Assembly: GCF_038070005.1 (NCBI RefSeq)
Contig: NZ_JBBPCO010000005.1
Coordinates: forward strand, 62,001-126,000
Direction: 5' to 3'
Source of the DNA: Thermithiobacillus plumbiphilus
Lineage (GTDB): Bacteria > Pseudomonadota > Gammaproteobacteria > Acidithiobacillales > Thermithiobacillaceae
Length of the DNA stretch: 64,000 bases
This document shows, in pieces, positions 16,459 through 25,540 of this stretch. The position numbers and the translations under genes are program-made. A model generated the notes under the pieces. That model was given only the letters and a program-made list of their open reading frames with translations, was not told the origin of the DNA and did no database searches. Within the stretch, counting starts at the first letter, position 1; the number at the start of each line of letters is the position of its first letter.

Positions 16459-17916
16459 TCAGTGATGATGCGGCGTCCGGGCCCGATCCCAGCCATAACG
16501 GACAGCATCCTTGAACCGCTCCCAGGGCCCTTCATGCTGGTGCTGCTGTTCCCAGTCGCGCCGGGCATCGGCCTCGACCCGGTCCCAGTCACCGCCACGG
16601 TAACGCTGATCCATGCCCAGGTGATATCCATAGCGATAGGCCGGGCTGAGCTGTTCATAACTCATGCCCCGATTGGAGTAGCGGTTCTGGTAGTCGGTAC
16701 GGAACTCGTCGGCATGTATCTCGAAATCATCCGCCGCGCCAGCCGCCAGGGGCTCCACCGAAACATCGGTGCCCCGCACGGTATCCTGGATGGTTTCGGT
16801 GTGCATATGGGCGGTCTTGCTGACCTCGACCTCCTCCACCACGCGGGCTTCCTTGGCGACCACCAGCACCTCGTCGGTTTCGGTCACCTCGATGCTGCCC
16901 TCCTGGAAGGCGCGCAGATCCGCCTCGCTGGCCGGACGGTCCACCGGACGGCGCTGTACCTTGACCTCTTCATCACGCAGCTGCACCTGTTCCGTCACCG
17001 GACGCTCGGTCGCGTGGGTATAGACACGCACGCCACCGCGCTGCACGGCTCGCTTGTCGATCTGCAGATCCTCTTCCACCACCGGGATGACCTGGTCCTC
17101 GCGCGCGCCAGCCATGCCCGAGGCACTGCGCTCAGCGCCGGAAATGCCCTGACCAGAGGCAGTGCCCCTCCCTGACCTGTCAGCATCAGCCGCCATGCCG
17201 GACTGGCCGGCGGTGCCGCTGCCGGCAAAGCGCTGGCCGCTGGTCGTGCTGCCAGTCCTGGAGATGTCCGGGGTGGTGCCGCCGGACATCCCGGGGGTCG
17301 CGCCGGTAGCCGCGCCACTGGTCATGCCTGAACCAATACCTGCACTGCTCACGCGGGTACCGGTATCGGCGGAGCTGCCAGGAGTCCAGCCGCCCTGTCG
17401 CCATTGCGCGCTGCGTTCCTCGATGTCGGCGGCGCCATGGCGGTCGAGGATGTCTGCCGCTTCTTCGGCCCGGTCATCGGCGGTCTTGACCATCACCAGG
17501 GTGCCGCCGCGTCGCACACCTTCGGCATAGGAGTGGGCGTGCTCCTCGGGAACGCCAACGTCCGTGAGCGCACCGACCAGGCCACCCGCCACCGCGCCGA
17601 TGCCCGCACCGGTGAGGGTGGCGGCAATCGGGCCGGCGGCAATGATTCCGCCCACGCCTGGCAAGGCCAGGGAGGCGAGACCGACCACCAGGCCACCCAG
17701 GCCACCGATTACCGCTCCACCGGCGGCATCCTTGGCAATGTGCGCGCCCTTGCTTTCATGCGAGCTGTCGTCCGCCGTCTCCTGAATCGATCCGCTCTGC
17801 TCATCACGGGCAACCAGGCTGATGTCATCCCGCGCAAAGCCGGCATCGGTCAGATCCTTGACCACCTTTTCCGCCATGCGTCGATCATCGAACAATCCAA
17901 TTACTGTCTTCGTCAT
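16459..17916 (-). CDS. Glycine-zipper plus YsnF/AvaK (DUF2382) domain protein
   Basis: This 485-aa protein has four parts. Residues 1-170 are a GSP17M-like domain with a Gly-rich zipper (paralogous to the gene downstream). About 171-275 is a Ser/Gly/Thr low-complexity linker with repeated GMxSG-type units. About 285-395 is a YsnF/DUF2382 domain (DQVIPVVEEDLQIDKRAVQRGGVRVYTH, RPVTEQVQLRDEEVKVQRRPVD). About 400-485 is a polar His/Trp/Arg-rich tail ending HHH. DUF2382 proteins are linked to stress in several bacteria but are biochemically undefined. AAGGAGG precedes the start. Confidence 0.8.
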   Translation of the reverse strand: MTKTVIGLFDDRRMAEKVVKDLTDAGFARDDISLVARDEQSGSIQETADDSSHESKGAHIAKDAAGGAVIGGLGGLVVGLASLALPGVGGIIAAGPIAATLTGAGIGAVAGGLVGALTDVGVPEEHAHSYAEGVRRGGTLVMVKTADDRAEEAADILDRHGAADIEERSAQWRQGGWTPGSSADTGTRVSSAGIGSGMTSGAATGATPGMSGGTTPDISRTGSTTSGQRFAGSGTAGQSGMAADADRSGRGTASGQGISGAERSASGMAGAREDQVIPVVEEDLQIDKRAVQRGGVRVYTHATERPVTEQVQLRDEEVKVQRRPVDRPASEADLRAFQEGSIEVTETDEVLVVAKEARVVEEVEVSKTAHMHTETIQDTVRGTDVSVEPLAAGAADDFEIHADEFRTDYQNRYSNRGMSYEQLSPAYRYGYHLGMDQRYRGGDWDRVEADARRDWEQQHQHEGPWERFKDAVRYGWDRARTPHHH

Positions 17917-17939
17917 CGTAGACCTCCTTGGTTATCGCA

Positions 17940-18572
17940 CTATTGCTTTGGTGGGACCGGCCGTGTAGCGCCGCTATCGGACTCTTCCACCAAGGCTTCG
18001 ATTGAGACATGCTCTTCCCGCAGTCTCAGGGTATGTGTCTGTGTTTCGGTGTGCCGGGTCCTGGTGATGCGCACTTCTTCCTTGAGGCGCAGGCGTTTTT
18101 CCACTACCAGCACTTCTTCGAAAATGGGGACGACCAGCGTATCGCCTTCCTGATGTGGGCCGCTTGGCGCATCCACGAATTGACCGATTGCCACCCGCTC
18201 CACGGAGACCGATTCGCGCAGCAGCTCGGGCCGGACCGTCTCCTCGCGTTCCCGGACGCGCTTGTGGATGCGCACGCCACCCGTGGTTTCCCGACGCTTG
18301 TCCACCCGCGCGACTTCCTCGATCACCGGCACGACGGTGGACGCCAGCACCTGCTCGGCCGGAGAATCCTGGTCAGCGCCATCCTGATCAGGGCGTTCCA
18401 TCGGCACGAAATAGCTACCATCCTCGCGCGCCTCCAGCCAGTCGGCGGGCATCACCAGCACCGTGCCATCCTCCAGCCGGACCTGCGCTTCGCGCCCGAG
18501 ATCGAAAGGCTGCTCCAGCCAGCCCTGCCAGCCATCCTTGCCATGAACCTGTGCGTGATCATCTTGCGACAT
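17940..18572 (-). CDS. YsnF/AvaK (DUF2382) domain protein
   Basis: The 210-aa protein starts with a PRC-barrel-like segment (DLGREAQVRLEDGTVLVMPADWL). Two copies of the DUF2382 pattern follow: VVPVIEEVARVDKRRETTGGVRIHK and VVPIFEEVLVVEKRLRLKEEVRIT. It has no glycine zipper, unlike its neighbour, and no signal peptide or TM segment. It ends 23 bp before the 485-aa gene starts and is probably co-transcribed with it. An in-frame TTG lies seven codons upstream; ATG 18572 is preferred. Function unknown, probably stress-related. Confidence 0.75.
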   Translation of the reverse strand: MSQDDHAQVHGKDGWQGWLEQPFDLGREAQVRLEDGTVLVMPADWLEAREDGSYFVPMERPDQDGADQDSPAEQVLASTVVPVIEEVARVDKRRETTGGVRIHKRVREREETVRPELLRESVSVERVAIGQFVDAPSGPHQEGDTLVVPIFEEVLVVEKRLRLKEEVRITRTRHTETQTHTLRLREEHVSIEALVEESDSGATRPVPPKQ

Positions 18573-18593
18573 GAGGCCTGCTCTCCGGATCAA

Positions 18594-18827
18594 CTAGTCA
18601 TTGCCCCAGCCTTGCATGATGTGGAGCAAGGGTTCCAGGAAGAAAAGCATGAACAGGGCGGCAATCAGCACAGCCCACAGGAGGTACTTCATTTTCCGGC
18701 TGACCAGTGGTCGGTCATAAACCACTGACTTGTGGCTCCGCTGGCTCGTTTCAGCTTGCCCACTCTCGCCACTGGAAGGGGGCACCTGCGGATCGGACCT
18801 GCGTGGATCGGTATGCGGTTGCTCCAT
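18594..18827 (-). CDS. Single-TM membrane protein of unknown function (77 aa)
   Basis: ATG 18827 has a strong GGAGG site. The first 45 residues are polar, rich in Ser, Pro, Arg and Gln. The C-terminal part is one membrane helix ([19 protein letters not shown]). I do not recognise a family. It lies 21 bp upstream of the DUF2382 gene on the same strand and probably heads that operon. The frame stays open upstream to 19031, but that part lacks a ribosome site. Confidence 0.6.
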   Translation of the reverse strand: MEQPHTDPRRSDPQVPPSSGESGQAETSQRSHKSVVYDRPLVSRKMKYLLWAVLIAALFMLFFLEPLLHIMQGWGND

Positions 18828-19057
18828 GGCTCCTCCAAGGATGGGCTTGTTCACCTGTCTCGATTTCGAGTGCCCAGAGGAGGAATGGTTCGGTCCCGAA
18901 GGCCGGATTTCCAGCACCATGCCCGAAAGGTGCAGGCCGGGAATCAAGTACACCTGCAACCGTCCAGGCGCGCCTGGAGCAGCACTTTCGCGCGCCCGCG
19001 TCATCATGCTGTCATCTTGCTCTGCCATCATGCGGTCTCCAGTTTTCCGGAGACACC

Positions 19058-20638
19058 ATGAGCATCCAACAAAAACTGAGGCTCCTGACTCTGGCCACCC
19101 TGGCCTGCCTGCTGCTCGTCATGGGACTGAGCGCGATGTCGCTGTACCAGTTGCGCCAGCACTTCGCCGACTATCAGTCCCGGGAGGCATTGGTCAGCAG
19201 CCTCACTGAAATCAAGGCCGTTGCGCTTGCGGTAGCCCGGCTCGATCCCATCCTGCCGCAATCCCGTGAACAGTTGAGGGCTGCCGACCAGCAGGTCCGA
19301 CAACTGTCCAGGCGCATCAGCCAGCACACAGCCACTCCCGCTGAACAGCAACTGAGCAGACAGATACAGGCAGGCTGGCGGCAGTACGTCACTGACTTTG
19401 GACAGGTGCTCGACATAGCTGCCGACAACCCGGCTGATGCCCTGAGCATGCCGGAAGCACTCTACGCAGAGAGACTTCAGCCTTTGCTCGGGCAAATCGA
19501 TGGCTGGACCCAGCAGCACCAGTCGCGCCGGCAGGCGGCGGAGAATCGCGTTACCGACGCCCTGCGGCAAATCCTCTGGATCGTGCTGGTACCACTGGCC
19601 CTGGCAAGCGTGATCATCGTGGTCTTTCAGACAGGGCTGAATCGCAATCTGCGGCGTCGCATGCAGGAACTGCATGCCGCCATCGAGGAACTGCAGCGAG
19701 GCAATCTGGGCCGGCACCTGCCTGAGGGCAAAGCCGATGAGTTCGGCCAGATGGCAAGGGACGTCAATGGTTTCGTCGCAGAGCTTGCCTCCGTGCTGAA
19801 GGAGACCGGAGGGATGGCGGGGAATACCCGGGATACGGCACATACCCTCGGCAACATGGCGGAATCCATGCGCCAGGGCAGCCAGGATCAGCTCGACAGG
19901 ATCCTCCAGACCAACACCGCCCTGGAGGAAATGAGCGGCACCATCCGTGAAGTCGCACAGAGCGCCGGCAGCGCCGCCGATGCCGCCCGCCAGGCCAGTC
20001 AGCTCGTGGCCAGCGGCAGTGAGGCAGGCCAGCATACCGTGCTGGTGCTGGACCGCATCCACGATGCCGTGACCAGCGCCAGCAAGACCCTGCAACAGTT
20101 GACGGCGACACTCGGCCAGATCGACAGCGTCACGGCACTGATCCAGGACATCGCCGACCAGACCAATCTGCTGGCCCTGAATGCGGCCATCGAAGCTGCC
20201 CGTGCCGGGCCGCAGGGGCGCGGCTTCGCGGTCGTGGCCGACGAGGTGCGCAAGCTCGCTGAACGCACCGCCGCCTCGACCGGCGACATCAGCCGGCTGG
20301 TACACGGCATTCAGGGCGGCACGGCAGAGGTAACGCAGCGTATGCTGGTGGCCAGTCAGGAGGCCACATCAGGCACGGCACAGGGCCGGCAGATGAAGGA
20401 TCTGCTCACGCGCCTGGACAAGGAAATGACTATGGTCAGGACACTGATGGACCAGATTGCCGTGGCCACGGAAGAACAGTCGGCGGTCAGCCGGGAGATG
20501 AGTGGGCACATGGCGGAAACCGCCCGGATCACTGAAAGCACGCAGGCCCGATTTACCGCCACGCAGGCAGCCACCCAGGAACTGCTGAACAATGCCGGAC
20601 GCCTGCAGGCCAGCATTGGTCATTTCAAGCTGACTTAG
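19058..20638 (+). CDS. Methyl-accepting chemotaxis protein
   Basis: The 526-aa receptor has TM1 (about 8-28), a roughly 150-residue helical periplasmic domain, TM2 (about 172-192), a HAMP domain ([28 protein letters not shown]...DEFGQM) and the cytoplasmic signalling domain. The hairpin tip reads [37 protein letters not shown] split across the turn; the usual AGEQGRG is AGPQGRG here. No CheB/CheR pentapeptide is seen at the C-terminus. The ligand is unknown. The start has GGAGA 6 nt upstream. No other chemotaxis genes are in the window. Confidence 0.93.
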   Translation: MSIQQKLRLLTLATLACLLLVMGLSAMSLYQLRQHFADYQSREALVSSLTEIKAVALAVARLDPILPQSREQLRAADQQVRQLSRRISQHTATPAEQQLSRQIQAGWRQYVTDFGQVLDIAADNPADALSMPEALYAERLQPLLGQIDGWTQQHQSRRQAAENRVTDALRQILWIVLVPLALASVIIVVFQTGLNRNLRRRMQELHAAIEELQRGNLGRHLPEGKADEFGQMARDVNGFVAELASVLKETGGMAGNTRDTAHTLGNMAESMRQGSQDQLDRILQTNTALEEMSGTIREVAQSAGSAADAARQASQLVASGSEAGQHTVLVLDRIHDAVTSASKTLQQLTATLGQIDSVTALIQDIADQTNLLALNAAIEAARAGPQGRGFAVVADEVRKLAERTAASTGDISRLVHGIQGGTAEVTQRMLVASQEATSGTAQGRQMKDLLTRLDKEMTMVRTLMDQIAVATEEQSAVSREMSGHMAETARITESTQARFTATQAATQELLNNAGRLQASIGHFKLT

Positions 20639-20704
20639 GGGGAAGGACGGAGATGAACCGCTGGGTTCATTGGGACAAGGTCAGACACATTCCTCCGATG
20701 CGCT

Positions 20705-21757
20705 CTAACTGTTTCCAGCTCTCCTGCTGGCTGCCTTACGTGCCTGCGCCAGGGTATCCTGGAAAGCCGCCGTGTCCGGCTGCAGCGCGACAGCCTTTTG
20801 GGCATGCTGCAGCGCTTCGCGGCTGCGCCCCTGATCCAGCAAGGTCTGCGCCAGATTGTTGTGCAGCACCGCACTGTCCGGGTGCTGTGCCAACCCCGCC
20901 TCGAAGGCCGCGGCAGCGCCCGGCAGGTCGCCTGCAGCATAGCGGCTGTTGCCAAGCCCCAGCGCCGCGCCAACACTGGCCGGCCAGCGCAGCAGGGCAG
21001 CGCCATAAGCCTGTGCGGCCGCCTGCCACTGACCTGCCTTCTCCAGCCCCAGCGCTGCGTTGAGGTAGGCCGGCTCGTCCGGATTTGCCGGCAGTTCGCC
21101 GGGTTTCAGCACCAAAAGCCCCCAGCGCCCGCCTCGCGCCCAGGTTCGCTCGAATACCCGCATCGGCATCGTTTGTCTTTGCTCCCGGCCGGAATGCAGG
21201 ATCAGATCACCCCGATCGAGATCAAAGCCGATGACCACGGCATAGTGCCACTTGGGATACCAGTTAAAGGCGAGATTCTGCAGGATGATCACCGGATGAC
21301 CAGCCGCAACCTCCCGCAGGAGCACTCTGAGATCCGGCCGGATGACATAGGCCAGTGCGCCATGGCGACGGGCGGCGCTAATCAGGTCGGTCTGCAGACT
21401 GCCCTTGCGACCGGGCGTGTAAACCTCCGAGAGGATGTCTTCTGGATTGACCGCAGGGCCCGGTAAATGACTCAGGCCCATGGCCAGGCTCGCCGGGCCA
21501 CATTGCAAGGCTTCCTGGGGATAGAAGGGCACGTCATCGAGCAGCATCCGGGTCGGCAGAGGCCGGTCGGCCGTGGCCCCGCAGGCAAGTACCTGATCAC
21601 TCTGCGGCGTGCTGGCGCAACCGCCCAGCACCAGCAGGATCAAGATTCCGGACAGCAGGCCCAGGTGAACGCGGCGCTGAAAGCGACAAGCCGCCAGCGG
21701 TGTTCCGCCAGCGGCTTTCAGGGCCAGGGCCAGTCGTTCAATGGCGATGATAGACAA
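20705..21757 (-). CDS. PA2778-like lipoprotein: C39-type cysteine peptidase domain plus TPR repeats
   Basis: The roughly 350-aa protein has a long N-region, a hydrophobic segment and a lipobox (LVLGGC, Cys47). A papain-fold/C39-like domain follows, with Cys in QEALQCGPASLAM, His in PKWHYAVVIGFD and Asp nearby. TPR-like helices span about 225-340. It matches the PA2778 family in general form; the substrate is unknown. No ATG fits the start. The frame begins at TTG 21757, which overlaps the end of the PA2779-like gene by 20 nt, and a strong inverted repeat lies inside codons 13-23. Start is uncertain. Confidence 0.78.
   Translation of the reverse strand: MSIIAIERLALALKAAGGTPLAACRFQRRVHLGLLSGILILLVLGGCASTPQSDQVLACGATADRPLPTRMLLDDVPFYPQEALQCGPASLAMGLSHLPGPAVNPEDILSEVYTPGRKGSLQTDLISAARRHGALAYVIRPDLRVLLREVAAGHPVIILQNLAFNWYPKWHYAVVIGFDLDRGDLILHSGREQRQTMPMRVFERTWARGGRWGLLVLKPGELPANPDEPAYLNAALGLEKAGQWQAAAQAYGAALLRWPASVGAALGLGNSRYAAGDLPGAAAAFEAGLAQHPDSAVLHNNLAQTLLDQGRSREALQHAQKAVALQPDTAAFQDTLAQARKAASRRAGNS
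21688..21717 (-). other. Strong inverted repeat at the start of the PA2778-like gene
   Basis: AAGCCGC and GCGGCTT form the outer stem and GCGG/CCGC the inner stem around a 4-nt loop, separated by a 2-nt mismatch. It lies just past the PA2779-like stop, so it may attenuate or terminate that transcript, yet it is inside the next open frame. No T run follows. Confidence 0.45.
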
Positions 21758-22148
21758 AGGGATAGACGTGGGTCAGCCCAAGCAGGTCAGTGATCAGCAA
21801 CACGAAGAAGATCAGCACGATCGCGCCGACAATCGAACCCGCATCACCGCCTGCGGGGAGGGCATCAAGCTTGCCGGCAATCCGGTCCACTTCCGCATCA
21901 CTGAGACTATCCACGCGCGCCAGGGCCTCGGCCGGGCTCACGCCCTGCTTTTCCATGGCCTTCTGCACGTCCTCGCGCGCCAGGAAGCTGCGCAGGCGCT
22001 CACGATCGGCACTGTTGCTGGTCTGGTCGATGACGCTCTCGCTACCGACCATGGCGGCCTGGGCAGGACCAACCTGCAGGCTGAAACTCAGGGTGGCAGC
22101 GATCAGGAGACTACTGAGGGGTTTGGCTAGACGGGGCATCATTTGCAT
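21738..22148 (-). CDS. PA2779-like small exported membrane protein
   Basis: This 136-aa protein has an N-terminal signal segment (LSSLLIAATLSFSLQVGPAQA) and a polar helical middle containing RLRSFLAREDVQKAMEKQGV and LSDAEVDRIAGKLDALPAGGD. One C-terminal TM segment follows (IVGAIVLIFFVLLITDLLGL), ending VYPFVYHRH. This matches the PA2779 family, which is typically paired with the PA2778-type cysteine peptidase, as here. The pair may form a processing or transport unit, which is inference. GAGGAG precedes ATG 22148. Confidence 0.8.
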   Translation of the reverse strand: MQMMPRLAKPLSSLLIAATLSFSLQVGPAQAAMVGSESVIDQTSNSADRERLRSFLAREDVQKAMEKQGVSPAEALARVDSLSDAEVDRIAGKLDALPAGGDAGSIVGAIVLIFFVLLITDLLGLTHVYPFVYHRH

Positions 22149-22205
22149 GGCTTTCTCCTCGGGCGCGCCGGTTGTTATTTGCAAATCATGGACTGCTACG
22201 CTGGA

Positions 22206-22631
22206 TCAGAACGGTTTTACCACAACGAGAATCACCACGGCAATCAGGATCAGGACCGGGAATTCATTGATCCAGCGATAGAAGACGTGGGAACGGGTAT
22301 TGGCGTCCGCCTGGAATACCCGCACCAACCATCCAAGATAGACATGATAGCCCAGCAGTACCACGACCAGCGCCAGCTTGGCGTGCAGCCAGCCATCCGC
22401 CTTGTAAGCCGTCCAGCCGTAGGCAAACAGCAGCCAGAGCCCAAGCCCCACGGCAATCATCATGCTCGGGTTGGTGATACCGCGCCAGAGCTTACGCTCC
22501 TGCACCTTATAGGTGGCCTGGCAGTCGGGATTGCTGCTCAGGGCATGGTAGACAAAGAGACGCGGCAGATAAAAGAGTCCAGAGAACCAGGTCACCACGG
22601 CGATGATATGAAAGGCCTTGACCCAGAGCAT
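22206..22631 (-). CDS. hemJ: Protoporphyrinogen IX oxidase HemJ
   Basis: The 141-aa, four-TM protein starts MLWVKAFHIIAVVTWFSGLFYLPRLFVYHA, the HemJ signature with its conserved His near residue 8 and Arg in YLPRLFVYH. It also has the RGITNPSMMIA and GWLHAKLALVVVLLGYH segments. HemJ oxidises protoporphyrinogen IX in the membrane, the penultimate haem step. ATG 22631 overlaps the stop of the thioredoxin-like gene (TGATG); a GTG one codon earlier is also possible. hemE lies elsewhere in the window. Confidence 0.93.
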   Translation of the reverse strand: MLWVKAFHIIAVVTWFSGLFYLPRLFVYHALSSNPDCQATYKVQERKLWRGITNPSMMIAVGLGLWLLFAYGWTAYKADGWLHAKLALVVVLLGYHVYLGWLVRVFQADANTRSHVFYRWINEFPVLILIAVVILVVVKPF

Positions 22632-23152
22632 CACGCGTCTTTTTTCAGCAGCTTGCCGATCTTCTCGGCCATCTCGTTCTTGTCGATCTCACCGAGCTTG
22701 CGCTCGACGATGCGCCCCTCGGCATCGATGAGAAAGGAAGTCGGCACCAGGTTGATGCCGCCAAAGGCCTGCGCCGCCTGCCCCTGGCGATCCAGGGCCA
22801 CGACATAGGAAATACCCATCTGCGCGCTCATGTTGCGCACCAGGCGCGGGTCGTCATATTGCAAGGCCATGCCGATCACCTGAAAGCCCTGCGGGCCGAA
22901 CTCGCGCTGCAGTTCAATCAGCATGGGGATCTCCTTGACGCAGCCGGGGCAATCGGTGGCCCAGAAGTTAAGCAGTACGGGGCGGCCACGATAGCTGGCC
23001 AGATCGAAGCGCCCGCCATCCAGGGTCGGGGTGCTGACCTCGGGGGCCTTGGCCGCGAAGAACTTGCCGCCCTGCGGCGAGAGCCAGAGAAAGGCCGCCA
23101 CGGCAACCAGGGCGAGTACCAGCAGGCCGCCCAACAATTCCTTGATTTTCAC
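22631..23152 (-). CDS. TlpA/ResA-type periplasmic thioredoxin
   Basis: The 173-aa protein has a membrane anchor or signal (LLGGLLVLALVAVAAFLWL) and a TlpA-like thioredoxin fold with active site C68-P-G-C71 (FWATDCPGCVKEIPML). A cis-Pro segment (NLVPTSFLIDAEGRI) and the helical insert of the family are present. Such proteins reduce disulfides outside the cytoplasm, often for cytochrome c or other oxidoreductase maturation. It is translationally coupled to hemJ. Start is GTG 23152 with AGGTGG upstream. Confidence 0.9.
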   Translation of the reverse strand: MKIKELLGGLLVLALVAVAAFLWLSPQGGKFFAAKAPEVSTPTLDGGRFDLASYRGRPVLLNFWATDCPGCVKEIPMLIELQREFGPQGFQVIGMALQYDDPRLVRNMSAQMGISYVVALDRQGQAAQAFGGINLVPTSFLIDAEGRIVERKLGEIDKNEMAEKIGKLLKKDA

Positions 23153-23264
23153 GCATCCACCTGCAGAGGTTCAAAAAGGTTGGTTTCAATGCTTTAAAGA
23201 TACTATGCTCTTGGCATGAACAAAACCCGGCAGCATTCACACCCTGCCAACAAAAACAGACTTC

Positions 23265-25004
23265 ATGGATAGCGGTTATCAACTCATTCTAGGTGGCGGC
23301 CTGCTGTTGCTGATCAGCATTCTCAGCAGCGCGGTCTCCTCGCGCCTGGGCACCCCCCTGCTGCTCATCTTTCTGTTGCTGGGGATGCTGGCAGGCGTCG
23401 ATGGCCCAGGCGGCATTCGCTTCTATGACTATCATGCCGCGCACGTGATGGGCAACATCGCCCTGGCAGTGATCCTTTTCGATGGCGGCCTGCGCACGCC
23501 GCGCGCGGTCTTTCGGGTGGGGCTGCGACCAGCCCTGTCGCTCGCCACCATCGGCATTCTGGTCACCGCCGGGATCACCGGGACATTTGCCGCCTGGCTC
23601 CTGAACCTGCACTGGCTGGAGGGCCTGCTGCTCGGTGCCATCATCAGTTCCACCGATGCCGCTGCCGTGTTTTCCCTGCTCGGCACCCAGGGCATCACCC
23701 TCAAGGAACGCGTCGGCGCCACGCTTGAAATCGAGTCCGGCACCAACGATCCGATGGCGGTCTTTTTGACCATCGCCCTGGTCAACACCATTGCCGCCGG
23801 GCTGGATCACCCCGGCTGGGGCATATTGCTGTTTTTCGTGCAGCAGATGGGGCTTGGTGCCCTGCTCGGCGGAGGGCTGGGCTTTGGAATGGTCTTTCTG
23901 CTCAACCGATTCGATCTCAGCGCCAAGGGCCTCTATCCCCTGCTGGCCCTGGGCGGCGCCCTCGGCATCTTCGGCCTGACCAGCAGTCTCGGCGGCAGTG
24001 GCTTTCTCGCGGTTTATCTCGCGGGCCTGATCATCGGTAACCAGCCGGTACAGATGAAGCAGGACATTTCCAATTTTCATGTCGGGCTGGGCTGGCTGGC
24101 GCAGATCGTGATGTTTTTCGCGCTGGGGCTGCTCTCCTCGCCCGCCCGGCTGATGGAGGTCGCGCCCCAGGGGCTGCTGATCGCACTGGTGCTGATGCTG
24201 GTCGCCCGTCCGCTGGCGGTGTATCTCAGCCTGCTGCCCATTCACTTTCCGCGCCGGGAGCAGATCTTCGTATCCTGGGTGGGGCTGCGCGGGGCAGTGC
24301 CCATCATCCTCGCCATCTTTCCCTTGCTGGCGAACCTGCCGAACGCCTACCTGATGTTCAACGTGGTGTTTTTCATCGTGCTGGTATCCCTGCTCATCCA
24401 AGGCTGGACGGTCGCGCCCCTTGCGCGTCGGCTCGGCCTCGAAGTCCCTCCCGTGCAAGGCCCGCTGCAGCGCCTGAATCTCGGTCTGGTCGGACAGGTG
24501 GATTACGAACTGCTGGCCTATCGCCTGGAGGAGGACAGCCGGGCCCTGCAATTCCTGCCCACCGAACTGCCCCTGCCCGAGCGCGACAAGCCAGTGGTGG
24601 TGCTGCGCGGCAAGAAGGTACTGCGCCTGCGGGAAAGCGGCCAATTGCAGCCCGGCGACATTCTTTATGTATTCGCCCGTGGCGCCGACATCCCGCGTCT
24701 GAACCGGCTCTTTGCCCGGCCGCCGCTGGGCAGCGACGCGCGCAAGAAGCGCTTCTTCGGGGAGTTCGAGATCAACGGCGATGCCCTGCTGTCGGACCTC
24801 GCGGGTCTTTACAACCTGCCAGTCGATCCCCAGCAGGCAGACTGCTCCCTGGCGGAATTCATCGACGGGCAACTGCATACTCGCCCGGTGGTGGGCGATG
24901 CCGTCACCCTGGGCCCGGTCAGTCTGGTGGTCAAGGAAATGGAGGGCAATCAGATCAAGCGGGTGGGCCTGCGCCTGGGGCAGAGCGGCGAGAACCCGGT
25001 CTAG
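23265..25004 (+). CDS. Potassium/proton antiporter, CvrA/NhaP2-like
   Basis: The 579-aa protein has a CPA1-type transporter of about 12 TM segments (1-390) with GAIISSTDAAAVFSLL and ESGTNDPMAVFLT, which carry the ion-binding Asp residues. An RCK_C/TrkA-C-like domain (about 400-490) and a C-terminal CorC/HlyC-type cytosolic domain (about 495-575) follow. This is the layout of NhaP2/CvrA K+/H+ antiporters, involved in K+ efflux and osmotic adaptation. The last four bases overlap the end of convergent darP. No clear ribosome site was seen before ATG 23265. Confidence 0.92.
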   Translation: MDSGYQLILGGGLLLLISILSSAVSSRLGTPLLLIFLLLGMLAGVDGPGGIRFYDYHAAHVMGNIALAVILFDGGLRTPRAVFRVGLRPALSLATIGILVTAGITGTFAAWLLNLHWLEGLLLGAIISSTDAAAVFSLLGTQGITLKERVGATLEIESGTNDPMAVFLTIALVNTIAAGLDHPGWGILLFFVQQMGLGALLGGGLGFGMVFLLNRFDLSAKGLYPLLALGGALGIFGLTSSLGGSGFLAVYLAGLIIGNQPVQMKQDISNFHVGLGWLAQIVMFFALGLLSSPARLMEVAPQGLLIALVLMLVARPLAVYLSLLPIHFPRREQIFVSWVGLRGAVPIILAIFPLLANLPNAYLMFNVVFFIVLVSLLIQGWTVAPLARRLGLEVPPVQGPLQRLNLGLVGQVDYELLAYRLEEDSRALQFLPTELPLPERDKPVVVLRGKKVLRLRESGQLQPGDILYVFARGADIPRLNRLFARPPLGSDARKKRFFGEFEINGDALLSDLAGLYNLPVDPQQADCSLAEFIDGQLHTRPVVGDAVTLGPVSLVVKEMEGNQIKRVGLRLGQSGENPV

Positions 25005-25525
25005 ACAGTTCCGGCATCCATCCAGCTGCGCAAATCGCGAAACAGCTGGCGTGCCGGCGCCGGATCCGGTGTCGTCGCGCCCTGCGCTGCCTTGACCTCG
25101 GCTAACCGCTGCATGAGCAGCGCCCGATCCGTGGCGGGATAGCGGGCACACCAGGCATCCAGGGCCGGTTGTCCTTCCTGCAGCAGGCGCTCGCGCCAGC
25201 GCTCCAGGGCGTGAAAGGCGGCGGCAGCGCGGTTGCGATCCTGGCGGATGGCATCGAGCCGGGCCTGGATCGCCTCGAAGGCAGCCTCATCGAGCTCGCG
25301 CAGCAACCGGCCCACGTACTTGAGCTGGCGCTTGCGGGCCCCGTGCTCGCGGACGCGGTCCAGTTCCGTCACGGCATGGGCCAGATGTTCCGGCAGCGGC
25401 AACTGGCCGCGCTGGACCGGATTCAGCTCGGCGAGGATGGACGCCAGCGCCTCGCGGGCATGGGCCTCGCGCTTGCGCAGGCTGCGGCTGTTGAACTCGT
25501 CCGGGGCCTGGGGTGGCTGCGTCAT
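25001..25525 (-). CDS. darP: Ribosome-associated protein DarP (YjgA, DUF615)
   Basis: This 174-aa helical protein matches YjgA/DarP: SRSLRKREAHAREAL near the start, LPLPEHLAHAVTELDRVREHGARKRQLKYVGRLLRELD, and a C-terminal ARQLFRDLRSWM. DarP assists late 50S subunit assembly. The family is about 175-185 aa. It follows the YbjN-type gene by 15 bp and ends by overlapping the antiporter gene tail to tail. Confidence 0.93.
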   Translation of the reverse strand: MTQPPQAPDEFNSRSLRKREAHAREALASILAELNPVQRGQLPLPEHLAHAVTELDRVREHGARKRQLKYVGRLLRELDEAAFEAIQARLDAIRQDRNRAAAAFHALERWRERLLQEGQPALDAWCARYPATDRALLMQRLAEVKAAQGATTPDPAPARQLFRDLRSWMDAGTV

Positions 25526-25540
25526 CAGCGATACCTGCGC

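Noticed and set aside
23289-25151. Minus-strand open frame of 620 codons antisense to the antiporter gene
   Set aside because: Very rich in His, Gln, Gly and Ala, with no TM or domain pattern; the plus-strand antiporter is certain.
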